A program made the translations under genes and the position numbers. Positions 1 to 7,094 of a stretch of 8,239 nucleotides of DNA are shown here, one piece after another. How positions within the stretch are numbered: position 1 is the first letter of the stretch; the number at the start of each line of letters is the position of its first letter. The DNA is from JADFUS01 sp036653215 (lineage in GTDB: Bacteria; Bacteroidota; Bacteroidia; Bacteroidales; Rikenellaceae). A model generated the notes under the pieces. It ran no database searches. It saw only the letters and a program-made list of their open reading frames with translations, and was not told the origin of the DNA. The stretch spans positions 1 through 8,239 of the forward strand of contig JAVVUK010000071.1 in the NCBI GenBank assembly GCA_036653215.1, written 5' to 3'.

Positions 1-1
1 T

Positions 2-31
2 TTTGTAAAATCATTGTTTGCACTACTTTTG
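2..31 (+). promoter_or_regulatory. Bacteroidota-type promoter of the smpB operon
   Basis: A -33 box TTTG (2-5) and a perfect -7 box TACTTTTG (24-31, consensus TAnnTTTG) are separated by 18 bp, one below the usual 19-21. Transcription would start around 35-38, giving a leader of about 36-40 nt before the smpB start at 74. No Shine-Dalgarno sequence lies in that leader, as is normal in this phylum. No other promoter of this quality was seen before the end of the lipid kinase gene, so it probably drives all three genes. Confidence 0.6.
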
Positions 32-73
32 TTTGAAAAAAAATGATTACCTTAGCACCGCAGAAGCAATGAT

Positions 74-529
74 ATGATAGATTATAAAAAAGTAAATATA
101 CAAAACAAAAAGGCGAAGTTTGACTATGAGATATTAGAGTCTTATACCGCCGGGATTGTGCTTTCAGGCACTGAGATAAAGTCTATAAGGCTTGGCAAAG
201 CCTCTCTTATAGATTGTTTTTGTTATGTCAACAATAGAGAGCTTTTTGTCAAGGGGATGAACATATCGGAGTATCATTGGGGTTCATATAACAACCATCA
301 ACCAAAGCGAGATAGAAAGTTACTATTAAACAAGAAAGAGATAACAAAAATTATCCGTATGACCCAAGATAAGGGCGTTACGGTAGTGGGACTTAAGATA
401 TTTATTAGCGACAATGGATATGCTAAGTTAGTGATAGGTGTTGGACGTGGACGTAAGAATTTCGACAAGAGAGAGTATCTTAAGGAGAAAGATTCTAAGC
501 GTGAGATTGATAGAGCCATGAAACGATGA
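74..529 (+). CDS. smpB: SsrA-binding protein SmpB (tmRNA-binding, trans-translation)
   Basis: SmpB binds the tRNA-like domain of tmRNA (SsrA) and guides it into the empty A site of stalled ribosomes, so that the broken mRNA is released and the unfinished protein tagged for degradation. The 151-aa length is typical of the family. Family motifs run in order: NKKAKFDYEI (11-20), GIVLSGTEIKSIR (27-39, the conserved G-T-E-x-K-S-x-R block of the RNA-binding barrel), HQPKRDRKLLL (75-85), and the basic C-terminal tail starting at DKRE (131-134) that enters the decoding centre. The ATG at 74 is chosen because the first motif lies only ten residues in. An ATG at 69 is out of frame and stops after two codons. 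The stop overlaps the apbE start by 4 nt (ATGA), which suggests translational coupling. The identification is firm; no ssrA gene lies in this window. Confidence 0.97.
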   Translation: MIDYKKVNIQNKKAKFDYEILESYTAGIVLSGTEIKSIRLGKASLIDCFCYVNNRELFVKGMNISEYHWGSYNNHQPKRDRKLLLNKKEITKIIRMTQDKGVTVVGLKIFISDNGYAKLVIGVGRGRKNFDKREYLKEKDSKREIDRAMKR

Positions 530-1494
530 AAAATATAGTTTTAATATTATCATGTGTTCTGCTCTTTGCTTGTGGTAAGGATCCGCAAAAAAGAGTGATA
601 GACGGATTTGCTCTTGGAACGACATATCACATTGTCTACCATAGCGATAGTGAGATCGTGCAAAGAAGTATAGATTCTCTGTTGAACGATTTTGAAAACT
701 CATGTTCTCTTTATCGTGAAAAATCGCTGCTTTCTAAGATTAATAATAATGAAACAGATAGTTTAGATAATAACATTACAGAGTGCTTAAGTGTGGCAGG
801 TATGGTAAACCGACGTAGTGGTGGAGTTTATGATGTCACAATAAAACCGCTTGTTGAGGCGTATGGCTTTTATGGAGAATATGGACACGGAGCTGTAAAC
901 AAAGACTCTTTGCGTGATATTGTCGGGTTTGACAAGGTATCTGTGTCAAACGGTAAAATAGTGAAGGCTGACCCTCGTATTCAAATAGACCTAAACTCTT
1001 TGGCAAAAGGATATTCGGTAGATTTGGTGAGTAGGTGGATTGCGGAGCGTGGCGTTTCCGATTTTCTTGTCGAGATAGGTGGGGAGGTATATTGCAGTGG
1101 TGACAATGGAGGTAAAGGTTGGAAGGTCGGAATAGACAAGCCCACAGATGGCAACTTCACTCCTGGAGCAGATATGTCTATGATATTAACTTTAAAAGAC
1201 AAAGCGTTAGCTACGTCTGGAAATTATCGCCGTACATATACAGACACTCATGGTAAACGTGTAAATCATACCTTTAGCCCTCTTACCTTAGAGAGTGTGG
1301 TAAACAGTATGGCTTCTGTTACCATTGTAGCTCCAACAGTTGTGGAGGCCGATGCTTATGCTACTGCCGTTATGGCAATGGGGTTTGAGAAAGGTCGTGA
1401 AATGGTAGAGTCAGATAAGCAGTTAGAAGCACTTTTTATATATTATGACAGAGACTCATTAAGGTCTTATGTAACTAAAGGTTTGGGTAAGTAG
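526..1494 (+). CDS. apbE: ApbE family lipoprotein, FAD:protein FMN transferase
   Basis: ApbE enzymes use FAD to attach FMN through a phosphoester bond to Thr/Ser residues of exported or membrane redox proteins, such as subunits of the Nqr and Rnf complexes. The 322-aa protein opens with a lipoprotein signal: a hydrophobic stretch (4-15) and a lipobox LFAC with Cys16 as the lipidated residue. Family blocks follow: FALGTTYHIVY (28-38), SLYREKSLLSKIN (61-73), YDVTIKPLVEAYGF (102-115), LNSLAKGYSVD (156-166), EIGGE (183-187), ALATSGNYR (227-235), HTFSP (248-252) and EADAYATA (274-281). Asp276 and Thr280 fit the metal-binding pair near the active site. It is complete and shows no damage. Its start overlaps the smpB stop, and its stop directly abuts the next start. 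Its target flavoprotein is not encoded here. The family call is secure; lipid anchoring is inferred from the lipobox. Confidence 0.95.
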   Translation: MKNIVLILSCVLLFACGKDPQKRVIDGFALGTTYHIVYHSDSEIVQRSIDSLLNDFENSCSLYREKSLLSKINNNETDSLDNNITECLSVAGMVNRRSGGVYDVTIKPLVEAYGFYGEYGHGAVNKDSLRDIVGFDKVSVSNGKIVKADPRIQIDLNSLAKGYSVDLVSRWIAERGVSDFLVEIGGEVYCSGDNGGKGWKVGIDKPTDGNFTPGADMSMILTLKDKALATSGNYRRTYTDTHGKRVNHTFSPLTLESVVNSMASVTIVAPTVVEADAYATAVMAMGFEKGREMVESDKQLEALFIYYDRDSLRSYVTKGLGK

Positions 1495-2379
1495 ATGAAT
1501 ATAGTATTGTTTATATATAATCCATTTTCAGGAGAGAATTACATATTGATGCACCTTGATTACATTATCGAGGAGTATCAAAAAGCTGGTTATTGCCTAA
1601 TTCCATTTAGATTTACGATAGATAGCCGAGAGAGTGATCTTGTGGAGCTAATCCAACAACCATATCACCATATTCTTATTTCTGGCGGTGACGGAACGGT
1701 GAATTTAGTGGTTAACATTCTTATGAACAACTCTATAAACACCCCTATTGCGGTTTTGCCTGCTGGTACGGCAAATGATTTTGCTAAGATGTTGGGTAAC
1801 AATTCGGGCATTAAAGATGCGTGTCGTAAGATATTAAAAGGTAAAGTTAGTCGTATAGATGTGGGTAAGGTCAATTCTACATATTTCGTTAATGTGTTGA
1901 GTGCGGGGCTCTTTACAGAAGTGTCGCAAAGAACGCCTACTATGCTGAAAAACACATTCGGAAAGATGGCTTATTATATGAATTCTATTAATGAATTGCC
2001 TCGTTTCAGAATGATGCACCTTAACGTTGAGGCTGCCGAAGGACGTTATAATGACGAAGCCGTTATTTTCTTTGTCTTTAACGGACGCACGGCCGGGAAC
2101 CTCGATATAGCGCATTATTCGGACGAGAGAGATGGTCTTTTAGATGTCGTCATAATTAAAAATAACAATCCGATAGATGCTGTGAATGTGTTCATCCACT
2201 TCTTCACAAATCCGATAATAAAATCGTCATATCCAAGTGGTGTTGTTCACTTTAAAACTAAAGAGTTGACTATAAATGCTATAAGTGGAGATATCCGTAT
2301 CGATGTAGATGGAGAGCAAGGACCGGGCTTACCCTTGAAGATAAGTTGTCTTCATAGAGCACTTCGTGTTATTCGATAA
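1495..2379 (+). CDS. YegS/DgkB-type lipid (diacylglycerol) kinase family protein
   Basis: Members of this family phosphorylate lipid hydroxyls with ATP, classically diacylglycerol to phosphatidic acid, which returns diacylglycerol to phospholipid synthesis. Length (294 aa) is typical. Visible motifs are NPFSGE (9-14, the NP-x-x-G phosphate-binding loop), SGGDGT (63-68, the family hallmark), LPAGTANDFA (88-97, nucleotide binding), RDGLLDVVI (212-220) and DGE (272-274) near the C-terminus, where the family's catalytic acidic residue lies. There is no signal peptide or membrane span, so it should act on the inner face of the membrane as a peripheral protein. The ATG follows the apbE stop with no gap, so it is read from the same transcript. 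Its substrate cannot be told from sequence: diacylglycerol, a sphingoid base (some Bacteroidota make sphingolipids) or another lipid are all possible. The gene ends 2 nt from the convergent rlmH. Confidence 0.9.
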   Translation: MNIVLFIYNPFSGENYILMHLDYIIEEYQKAGYCLIPFRFTIDSRESDLVELIQQPYHHILISGGDGTVNLVVNILMNNSINTPIAVLPAGTANDFAKMLGNNSGIKDACRKILKGKVSRIDVGKVNSTYFVNVLSAGLFTEVSQRTPTMLKNTFGKMAYYMNSINELPRFRMMHLNVEAAEGRYNDEAVIFFVFNGRTAGNLDIAHYSDERDGLLDVVIIKNNNPIDAVNVFIHFFTNPIIKSSYPSGVVHFKTKELTINAISGDIRIDVDGEQGPGLPLKISCLHRALRVIR

Positions 2380-2381
2380 TC

Positions 2382-2855
2382 TTATTGGTGGTGATAATGC
2401 TCGTTATTGAGGATTGTAAAGGCTCGATATAGCTGTTCGGTAAATAGAAGACGTATCATCTGATGTGAAAATGTCATCTTTGAGATAGATACCTTTTCGT
2501 GTGATATGGAATATACTTGTTTGGAAAATCCGAATGCTCCGCCAACAACAAAGCAAAGTTTTTTTATGCCCATGTTAGCTTTTTTGTTTATCCAATTTGC
2601 AAATTCTACGGAGGAATGCTCTTTCCCATTTTCGTCCAAGAGCACGATATAGTCGTACTTCTCTAAAATCTTAACAAGCTGCTCCCCTTCCCTCTCTTTT
2701 AATAATTCGGGAGTTAGGCTACTGCTGTTTTTTACGTCTGGCAGGATGTTTATCGTAAAGTTGATATAGTTTTTGAGACGATCTTGATAGACCGCTATGC
2801 CAGTTGAGATATAGTCTATGTTAGTCTTGCCGATGACTATAAGGTCGATGTTCAT
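2382..2855 (-). CDS. rlmH: 23S rRNA (pseudouridine1915-N3)-methyltransferase RlmH
   Basis: RlmH is a small SPOUT-class, SAM-dependent methyltransferase that methylates N3 of pseudouridine 1915 in helix 69 of 23S rRNA, acting as a homodimer on assembled 70S ribosomes. The 157-aa length is close to that of E. coli RlmH. It shows LLDENGKEHSS (72-82), the glycine-rich SAM-binding loop FVVGGAFGFS (102-111), and the conserved C-terminal trefoil-knot region with SKMTFSHQMIRLLFTEQLYR (125-144) followed by NNEHYHH (150-156). The start at 2855 gives the standard N-terminus MNIDLIVIGK. No Shine-Dalgarno sequence precedes it. It lies 80 bp downstream of nrnA on the same strand and may be co-transcribed with it. 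No convincing promoter of its own was seen in the AT-rich gap 2856-2935. The function is well supported. Confidence 0.96.
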   Translation of the reverse strand: MNIDLIVIGKTNIDYISTGIAVYQDRLKNYINFTINILPDVKNSSSLTPELLKEREGEQLVKILEKYDYIVLLDENGKEHSSVEFANWINKKANMGIKKLCFVVGGAFGFSKQVYSISHEKVSISKMTFSHQMIRLLFTEQLYRAFTILNNEHYHHQ

Positions 2856-2935
2856 ATTAGAAGCCGTTTCGAATTTATTAAAATATTTTATATCGCTTTT
2901 TCAAAATTTATCAGAAATAAATTTCAAACAACTCC

Positions 2936-3946
2936 TTATTTCTTTCTTGCTTTTCTCATCCCATCGACAAATTTCACGACGCACATTTCCATAGACTCTT
3001 TTGAGCGAGCTCCAGAGGCGTTACGATGTCCGCCACCGTTGTATGTCTCGTGGGCAAAGACGTTCATGTCTTCTCCGTCTTGTCCTGTGGAACGCAATGA
3101 AATACGTACAAAGCCCTCTTTCTCGGAGAACATAGCTGAATTTTCAATTCCCGCAATAGATAAAGGTACATTTACAAGTCCTTCGGTGTCTCCTTCTTTA
3201 TATTTAAATCGCCTTAACTCTTCTGTTGTTAGAGTTATATATGCGGCTTTCAAGTCGTGTAAGATAACCATCTTTTCGCTCATCACATATCCCCAAAGAC
3301 GCATACGTTCTTCCGAGTTAGTGTTATATATGGCTCCGTTTAGAATTTGAGGAGAGATGCCTATCTTTATAAGTTTAGCTACCGTTTCAAAAAGCTCGGA
3401 TGTAAGAAATCCGTAACTAAAATTCCCGGTGTCTGTCATCATGCCGATATACATGGCGTTTGCGGTTTCTATATCTATCTTATCTGCCATTCCCATATCG
3501 CTAATGAGCCTATATATCAATAACCCAGTTGATGAGGCGGTGCTATCTGCATATATAAAGTCGATAGATGGATCGGGACTGCTCACATGGTGGTCTATAA
3601 TTGCTCTTTTAGCAGTTGTGTTTCTCTCTACTGCTGTATGTATGTCGCCTATGCGAGTTTTGATGTCGTTAAGGTCTACAAAAATCAGAATTTCAGCCTT
3701 CTCTACAAGAGTCGCTGCCTTCTCACTATCTTTGTTATTATATATTACTGTGTCATATCCATAGATGATAGACATGGTGTCCGCCGTCTCATTTGGCATG
3801 ATTACGGTTGCTTCATTTCCTATTGTCTTAAGAAAACGACATAGGGATAGAGCCGAACCGATGGCGTCTCCATCTGGGTTTTGGTGCGATAGGATAACGA
3901 TGTTTTTGCTCTCTAAGAGGCTTTCCTTAAATTCTGATGTTGTCAT
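2936..3946 (-). CDS. nrnA: DHH/DHHA1 phosphoesterase, NrnA-type (oligoribonuclease / pAp phosphatase)
   Basis: NrnA-type enzymes degrade 2-5 nt RNA fragments and, in many species, hydrolyse pAp (3'-phosphoadenosine-5'-phosphate) to AMP; they use Mn2+ in the cytoplasm. This 336-aa protein has the full DHH set of metal ligands: HQNPDGDAIGS (21-31, with His21, Asp25 and Asp27), Asp91 in FVDLND, the signature IIDHH (116-120), and Asp172 in MMTDTGNFSY (169-178). The DHHA1 substrate-binding domain ends with NGGGHRNASG (303-312). There is no signal peptide. The start at 3946 is the only reasonable Met before the catalytic motif. Some relatives instead degrade c-di-AMP or pApA (GdpP and PDE types), but those carry extra sensor or membrane domains that are absent here. 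Which of the known substrates it prefers is not visible. It is divergent from the TonB-like gene and upstream of rlmH. Confidence 0.9.
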   Translation of the reverse strand: MTTSEFKESLLESKNIVILSHQNPDGDAIGSALSLCRFLKTIGNEATVIMPNETADTMSIIYGYDTVIYNNKDSEKAATLVEKAEILIFVDLNDIKTRIGDIHTAVERNTTAKRAIIDHHVSSPDPSIDFIYADSTASSTGLLIYRLISDMGMADKIDIETANAMYIGMMTDTGNFSYGFLTSELFETVAKLIKIGISPQILNGAIYNTNSEERMRLWGYVMSEKMVILHDLKAAYITLTTEELRRFKYKEGDTEGLVNVPLSIAGIENSAMFSEKEGFVRISLRSTGQDGEDMNVFAHETYNGGGHRNASGARSKESMEMCVVKFVDGMRKARKK

Positions 3947-3955
3947 AATAGGTTA

Positions 3956-3987
3956 CAAAAATAATAAAATTTTTGATAGTAGACAAA
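3956..3987 (-). promoter_or_regulatory. Bacteroidota-type promoter of nrnA
   Basis: Read on the minus strand, a perfect -33 box TTTG (3987-3984) is followed after 20 bp by a perfect -7 box TATTTTTG (3963-3956, consensus TAnnTTTG). The expected transcription start falls about 4-7 nt past the box, near 3949-3952. That leaves only a few bases before the nrnA ATG at 3946, so the mRNA would be almost leaderless. It overlaps the opposite-strand promoter at 3972-4002. Confidence 0.6.
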
Positions 3988-4002
3988 ATATATCTACCTT
4001 TA
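3972..4002 (+). promoter_or_regulatory. Candidate promoter of the TonB-like gene and recG
   Basis: A TTTG -33 box (3972-3975) is followed after 19 bp by TACCTTTA (3995-4002), which matches the TAnnTTTG -7 consensus at all but the last base. Transcription would begin near 4006-4009. If so, the ATG at 4002 lies inside the -7 box and cannot be used on this transcript, and the ATGs at 4017 or 4020 would be the working starts. The match is imperfect and this is inferred from sequence alone. Confidence 0.4.
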
Positions 4003-4955
4003 TGCCACTTATTACGATGATGAATAAAAACGAGTTATATAAAGATAAAATAGTTAGGCTTGGCGACCTCTTTAAAGCTCCCAAAAAGTGTATTAATAAT
4101 GCTTTTGGCAGCGATGAACTGAAGGTTAAGGTTGACAAAAAAGATAAAGATATCTTATTTAAGATGCTCCCTTTCGTAAATATGAAAAAGAGCGTCGATG
4201 AGTGGTTATATCGAAATCGTCGTGGGGTAGTGTGGGTCTCTGTTTCATATATGTTGATCCTTATCCTTATCATGTTCGTGCGTTACGATGTTAGTCAGTA
4301 TGATAGTCGTGACAGCATATACATAGACGTGCCTTTGGAGGCACTCCCCGATGTTAAAGAGCCTGAGCCGATAGAAGAGCAACAGATGTCGGAGGAGGAG
4401 CTACGTAGAATGGCAAACGAGCCTGTGCGTAATGTATCGGTGGATGAAAATAGCAGTTTAGATACAAGGCTGAGAGATGCTAAAAGCATAAATAGCGATA
4501 AGCTTTATGATGAGGCACGTAAGGTGCAACAAGATTTAGAGGCTACAAACAAAAGATACCAAAAGGGATTAGAGGCTATCCAAAGTAAAAATGCTAATAT
4601 CAGAGGAGGAGACAATTCGGAGAAAAATATAGGTGAGTCTTCGAAAAATAGCGATGGCAGTAGTAGTGTTGAAAAGGGTAATGTGACGGTTTCTTTTAAC
4701 CTCAAAGGACGTGGTGCTGTTTATCTTGAAGTCCCTGCATATCGTTGTGAGGGCGGTGGGCGTGTCGTTGTGAATATAGTGGTTGCAATGAACGGAGATG
4801 TAGTCTCTGCATCTGTACGTAGTGCCACAGGGGTTACCGATCCTTGTGTTCAAGAAATGGCTCTTCAAGCTGCTAAGATGTCTTCTTTTACTGTTAGTCA
4901 CAGTGGTGGCGATAGGCAAGTAGGAACAATGACCTTCCTTTTTGTACAACAATAA
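4002..4955 (+). CDS. Single-pass membrane protein with TonB-like C-terminal domain
   Basis: This 317-aa protein (312 or 311 aa if it starts at 4017 or 4020) has four parts. A charged cytoplasmic N-terminus of about 75 residues comes first. One membrane segment (about 76-93) follows positive residues RNRR (71-74). Next is a charged, probably helical spacer (about 115-230) with a Glu-rich start, a possible coiled coil (165-195) and a Ser/Gly/Asn-rich linker (200-226). The C-terminal domain (about 233-317) resembles the periplasmic domain of TonB energy transducers. It carries VPAYRCEGGG (244-253), strand-like segments RVVVNIVVAMNGDVVSASV (254-272), TDPC (279-282) and a final TMTFLFVQQ. Cys249 and Cys282 could form a disulfide in the periplasm. 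Classical TonB couples ExbB/ExbD to outer-membrane receptors, but a long Pro-rich spacer is missing and no exbB or exbD is nearby, so energy transduction is unproven. The open frame extends upstream to 3765, but that part is antisense to nrnA. recG follows after 19 nt, probably on one transcript. Confidence 0.8.
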   Translation: MPLITMMNKNELYKDKIVRLGDLFKAPKKCINNAFGSDELKVKVDKKDKDILFKMLPFVNMKKSVDEWLYRNRRGVVWVSVSYMLILILIMFVRYDVSQYDSRDSIYIDVPLEALPDVKEPEPIEEQQMSEEELRRMANEPVRNVSVDENSSLDTRLRDAKSINSDKLYDEARKVQQDLEATNKRYQKGLEAIQSKNANIRGGDNSEKNIGESSKNSDGSSSVEKGNVTVSFNLKGRGAVYLEVPAYRCEGGGRVVVNIVVAMNGDVVSASVRSATGVTDPCVQEMALQAAKMSSFTVSHSGGDRQVGTMTFLFVQQ

Positions 4956-4974
4956 TCAAGTAAATGATCTGTCC

Positions 4975-7080
4975 ATGGGCACATCTCTCTTTGATACTGA
5001 AATTTCGGCCCTCGACGGAGTAAGTAAGCGTCGAGCGATGCTCTTTGATGGTGAACTGGGGGTTCGTACTTTTCGAGATTTGCTTTACCTATACCCATAT
5101 CGTTATATCGATCGCACACGCATATTTAAGATAAACGAAGTAACACCCGATCTATTGACTTTCATTCAGATAAAAGGACGTGTCCGTACCATGTCTGAAA
5201 CAGGGGTTGGAAGAAGCAGACGCTTAAATGTAATAATTGCAGACGAGACAGGTATTGCCGAGATGGTGTGGTTTCGTGGTGTCGACTTTGTCAAAAGACG
5301 CATAGAGATTGATCGAGAATATATCTTTTTTGGGAAATCGTCTTTCTATAATGGCATATTAAATATTGCGCATCCGGAGTTTGACATTCCTCTTTTTGAA
5401 AGTGACCTAAATAGACCTAAAGTATATGGGGTATATCCATCTACCGAAAAGCTCAATAAGGCTGGTTGCGGAGCCAAATTCACCTCACGCCTTGTGCTTG
5501 AGGTGTGGAATAAACTATCCTCTTTAATTACGGAAACCTTGCCACAAAGCGTATGTCGTAAATATTCTCTTATGAATTTACGAGAGGCTCTCCATAATAT
5601 CCATTTTCCTCAAGACGATACTTCGTTGCATCATGCACAAAGAAGACTTAAGTTTGAGGAGTTCTTTATGATCCAAATGTCTCTTTTGAGACAACGTACT
5701 ATCCGTGTTACTAAGAATAAAGGTCTTGTGTTTCCTGTTTTGGGAGATCGTTTCAATACCTTTTATTATAAGCACCTTCCTTTTGAGCTTACTAAGGCGC
5801 AGCAGAAAGTGATAAAAGAGATACGCCGAGATACCTTATCTGGAATACAGATGAATAGGTTGTTGCAGGGTGATGTAGGGAGTGGGAAAACCATAGTCGC
5901 TTTCATAACCATGCTCTTTGCCGTAGATAACGGTTTCCAAGCGGCAATCATGGCACCAACAGAGATTTTAGCACAACAACATTACATCTACATATCCAAA
6001 TTTGCGGAAGCTCTGCATTTGCGTGTGGCTCTGCTCACAGGATCTACAACGAAGAAAGAACGCATTAAATTATTGGAAGACCTTGCCTCTGGAGAGATAC
6101 ATATAATAATAGGTACTCATGCCCTTATTGAAGATAGAGTACAATTTTGTAATTTAGGATACGTTATTATAGATGAACAACATCGCTTTGGTGTTGTGCA
6201 ACGTTCTATGATGTGGGAAAAGAGCGACACTCCAGTGCATATTCTTGTAATGACAGCTACTCCAATTCCTCGTACCTTAGCGATGACGCTATATGGAGAT
6301 CTTGATGTTTCGGTAATAGATGAACTCCCTCCGGGACGCAAGCCTATAAAGACTCTCCATATGAACGATTCACGTCGCTTGCCGCTCTTTGCTTTTATGC
6401 GAGATCAAATAGCTAAAGGTCGTCAGATATATATAGTATATCCTTTGGTAAAAGAGTCGGAGACATTAGATTATAAGAGTGTTGAGGATGGATATGAGAG
6501 CATCTCACGAGCCTTTCCAAATCCAGAATATTCCACCGTAATAGTACATGGGCAGATGAGTGCTAAGGATAAAGCTTTCGGTATGGATCTTTTTAAAAAG
6601 GGAGAGGCAAATATCATGGTCGCCACAACGGTCATAGAGGTTGGTGTTGATGTGCCTAACGCCTCAGTTATGATAATAGAAAATGCAGAACGTTTTGGCT
6701 TGTCTCAGCTTCACCAGTTGCGTGGCAGGGTGGGACGAGGAGCTGAGCAATCCTATTGCGTCCTTATGACGGGAGATAAGTTAACGTCAGATTCTCGTAA
6801 AAGGATGGCTGCAATGGTTGATACCAATGATGGGTTTGAACTTGCGGAGCTTGATCTTCAGTTGCGAGGCTATGGCGAGATAGATGGAACGATGCAGAGT
6901 GGCAATGTTTTTGATTTGAAAATCGCAAGCATAGCGCATGATAGTGAGTTGTTGTTTCTTGCTCGTGAGGCTGCTGAGGAGTTGCTTGAAGAGGATGCCA
7001 CACTCGATAAGCCTGAAAATATAATGCTAAAGGAGGGTCTAAAACGATTAAAAGACACAGATTTCAGCCAAATATCGTAA
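4975..7080 (+). CDS. recG: ATP-dependent DNA helicase RecG
   Basis: RecG remodels stalled replication forks, D-loops and R-loops and drives branch migration of Holliday junctions during recombinational repair. The 701 residues match the usual bacterial length. An N-terminal helical/HhH-like segment (about 10-45, LDGVSKRRAML) leads into the OB-fold wedge domain (about 60-150). The superfamily 2 helicase core follows with Walker A GDVGSGKT (299-306), motif Ia APTEILAQQH (327-336), the DEQH box (400-403), TATPIPRTLA (428-437), HGQMS (525-529), VIEVGVDVP (553-561) and QLRGRVGRG (581-589). The RecG C-terminal region has LQLRGYGEIDGTMQSG (628-643). ATG 4975 is preferred over an in-frame TTG at 4942, because the TTG would overlap the previous gene and add eleven residues with no family similarity. 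The 19-nt spacing from the TonB-like gene suggests co-transcription. The protein is intact and there is no clear terminator after it. Confidence 0.97.
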   Translation: MGTSLFDTEISALDGVSKRRAMLFDGELGVRTFRDLLYLYPYRYIDRTRIFKINEVTPDLLTFIQIKGRVRTMSETGVGRSRRLNVIIADETGIAEMVWFRGVDFVKRRIEIDREYIFFGKSSFYNGILNIAHPEFDIPLFESDLNRPKVYGVYPSTEKLNKAGCGAKFTSRLVLEVWNKLSSLITETLPQSVCRKYSLMNLREALHNIHFPQDDTSLHHAQRRLKFEEFFMIQMSLLRQRTIRVTKNKGLVFPVLGDRFNTFYYKHLPFELTKAQQKVIKEIRRDTLSGIQMNRLLQGDVGSGKTIVAFITMLFAVDNGFQAAIMAPTEILAQQHYIYISKFAEALHLRVALLTGSTTKKERIKLLEDLASGEIHIIIGTHALIEDRVQFCNLGYVIIDEQHRFGVVQRSMMWEKSDTPVHILVMTATPIPRTLAMTLYGDLDVSVIDELPPGRKPIKTLHMNDSRRLPLFAFMRDQIAKGRQIYIVYPLVKESETLDYKSVEDGYESISRAFPNPEYSTVIVHGQMSAKDKAFGMDLFKKGEANIMVATTVIEVGVDVPNASVMIIENAERFGLSQLHQLRGRVGRGAEQSYCVLMTGDKLTSDSRKRMAAMVDTNDGFELAELDLQLRGYGEIDGTMQSGNVFDLKIASIAHDSELLFLAREAAEELLEEDATLDKPENIMLKEGLKRLKDTDFSQIS

Positions 7081-7094
7081 AAAATGGTGTTTTT

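Noticed and set aside
2856..2935. Possible separate promoter for rlmH in the 80-bp AT-rich gap
   Set aside because: On the minus strand there is TAAATTTTG, with one base too many between TA and TTTG, and only a GTTG at about 18 bp or a TTTG at 14 bp. The match is too weak to annotate in AT-rich sequence.
3039..3764. Plus-strand open frames inside nrnA, including one of 111 codons at 3429-3764
   Set aside because: They are opposite a gene with an intact DHH/DHHA1 motif set, have no promoter or family resemblance, and have the composition expected of a shadow frame.
3765..4001. Upstream extension of the TonB-like open frame by 79 codons
   Set aside because: It runs antisense through the 5' end of nrnA, which has full catalytic motifs there, and it would include both promoters.
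4942..4974. Longer RecG from an in-frame TTG
   Set aside because: The start would lie inside the preceding gene and adds only an unconserved, Asn-rich stretch. ATG at 4975 gives the normal RecG length and N-terminus.
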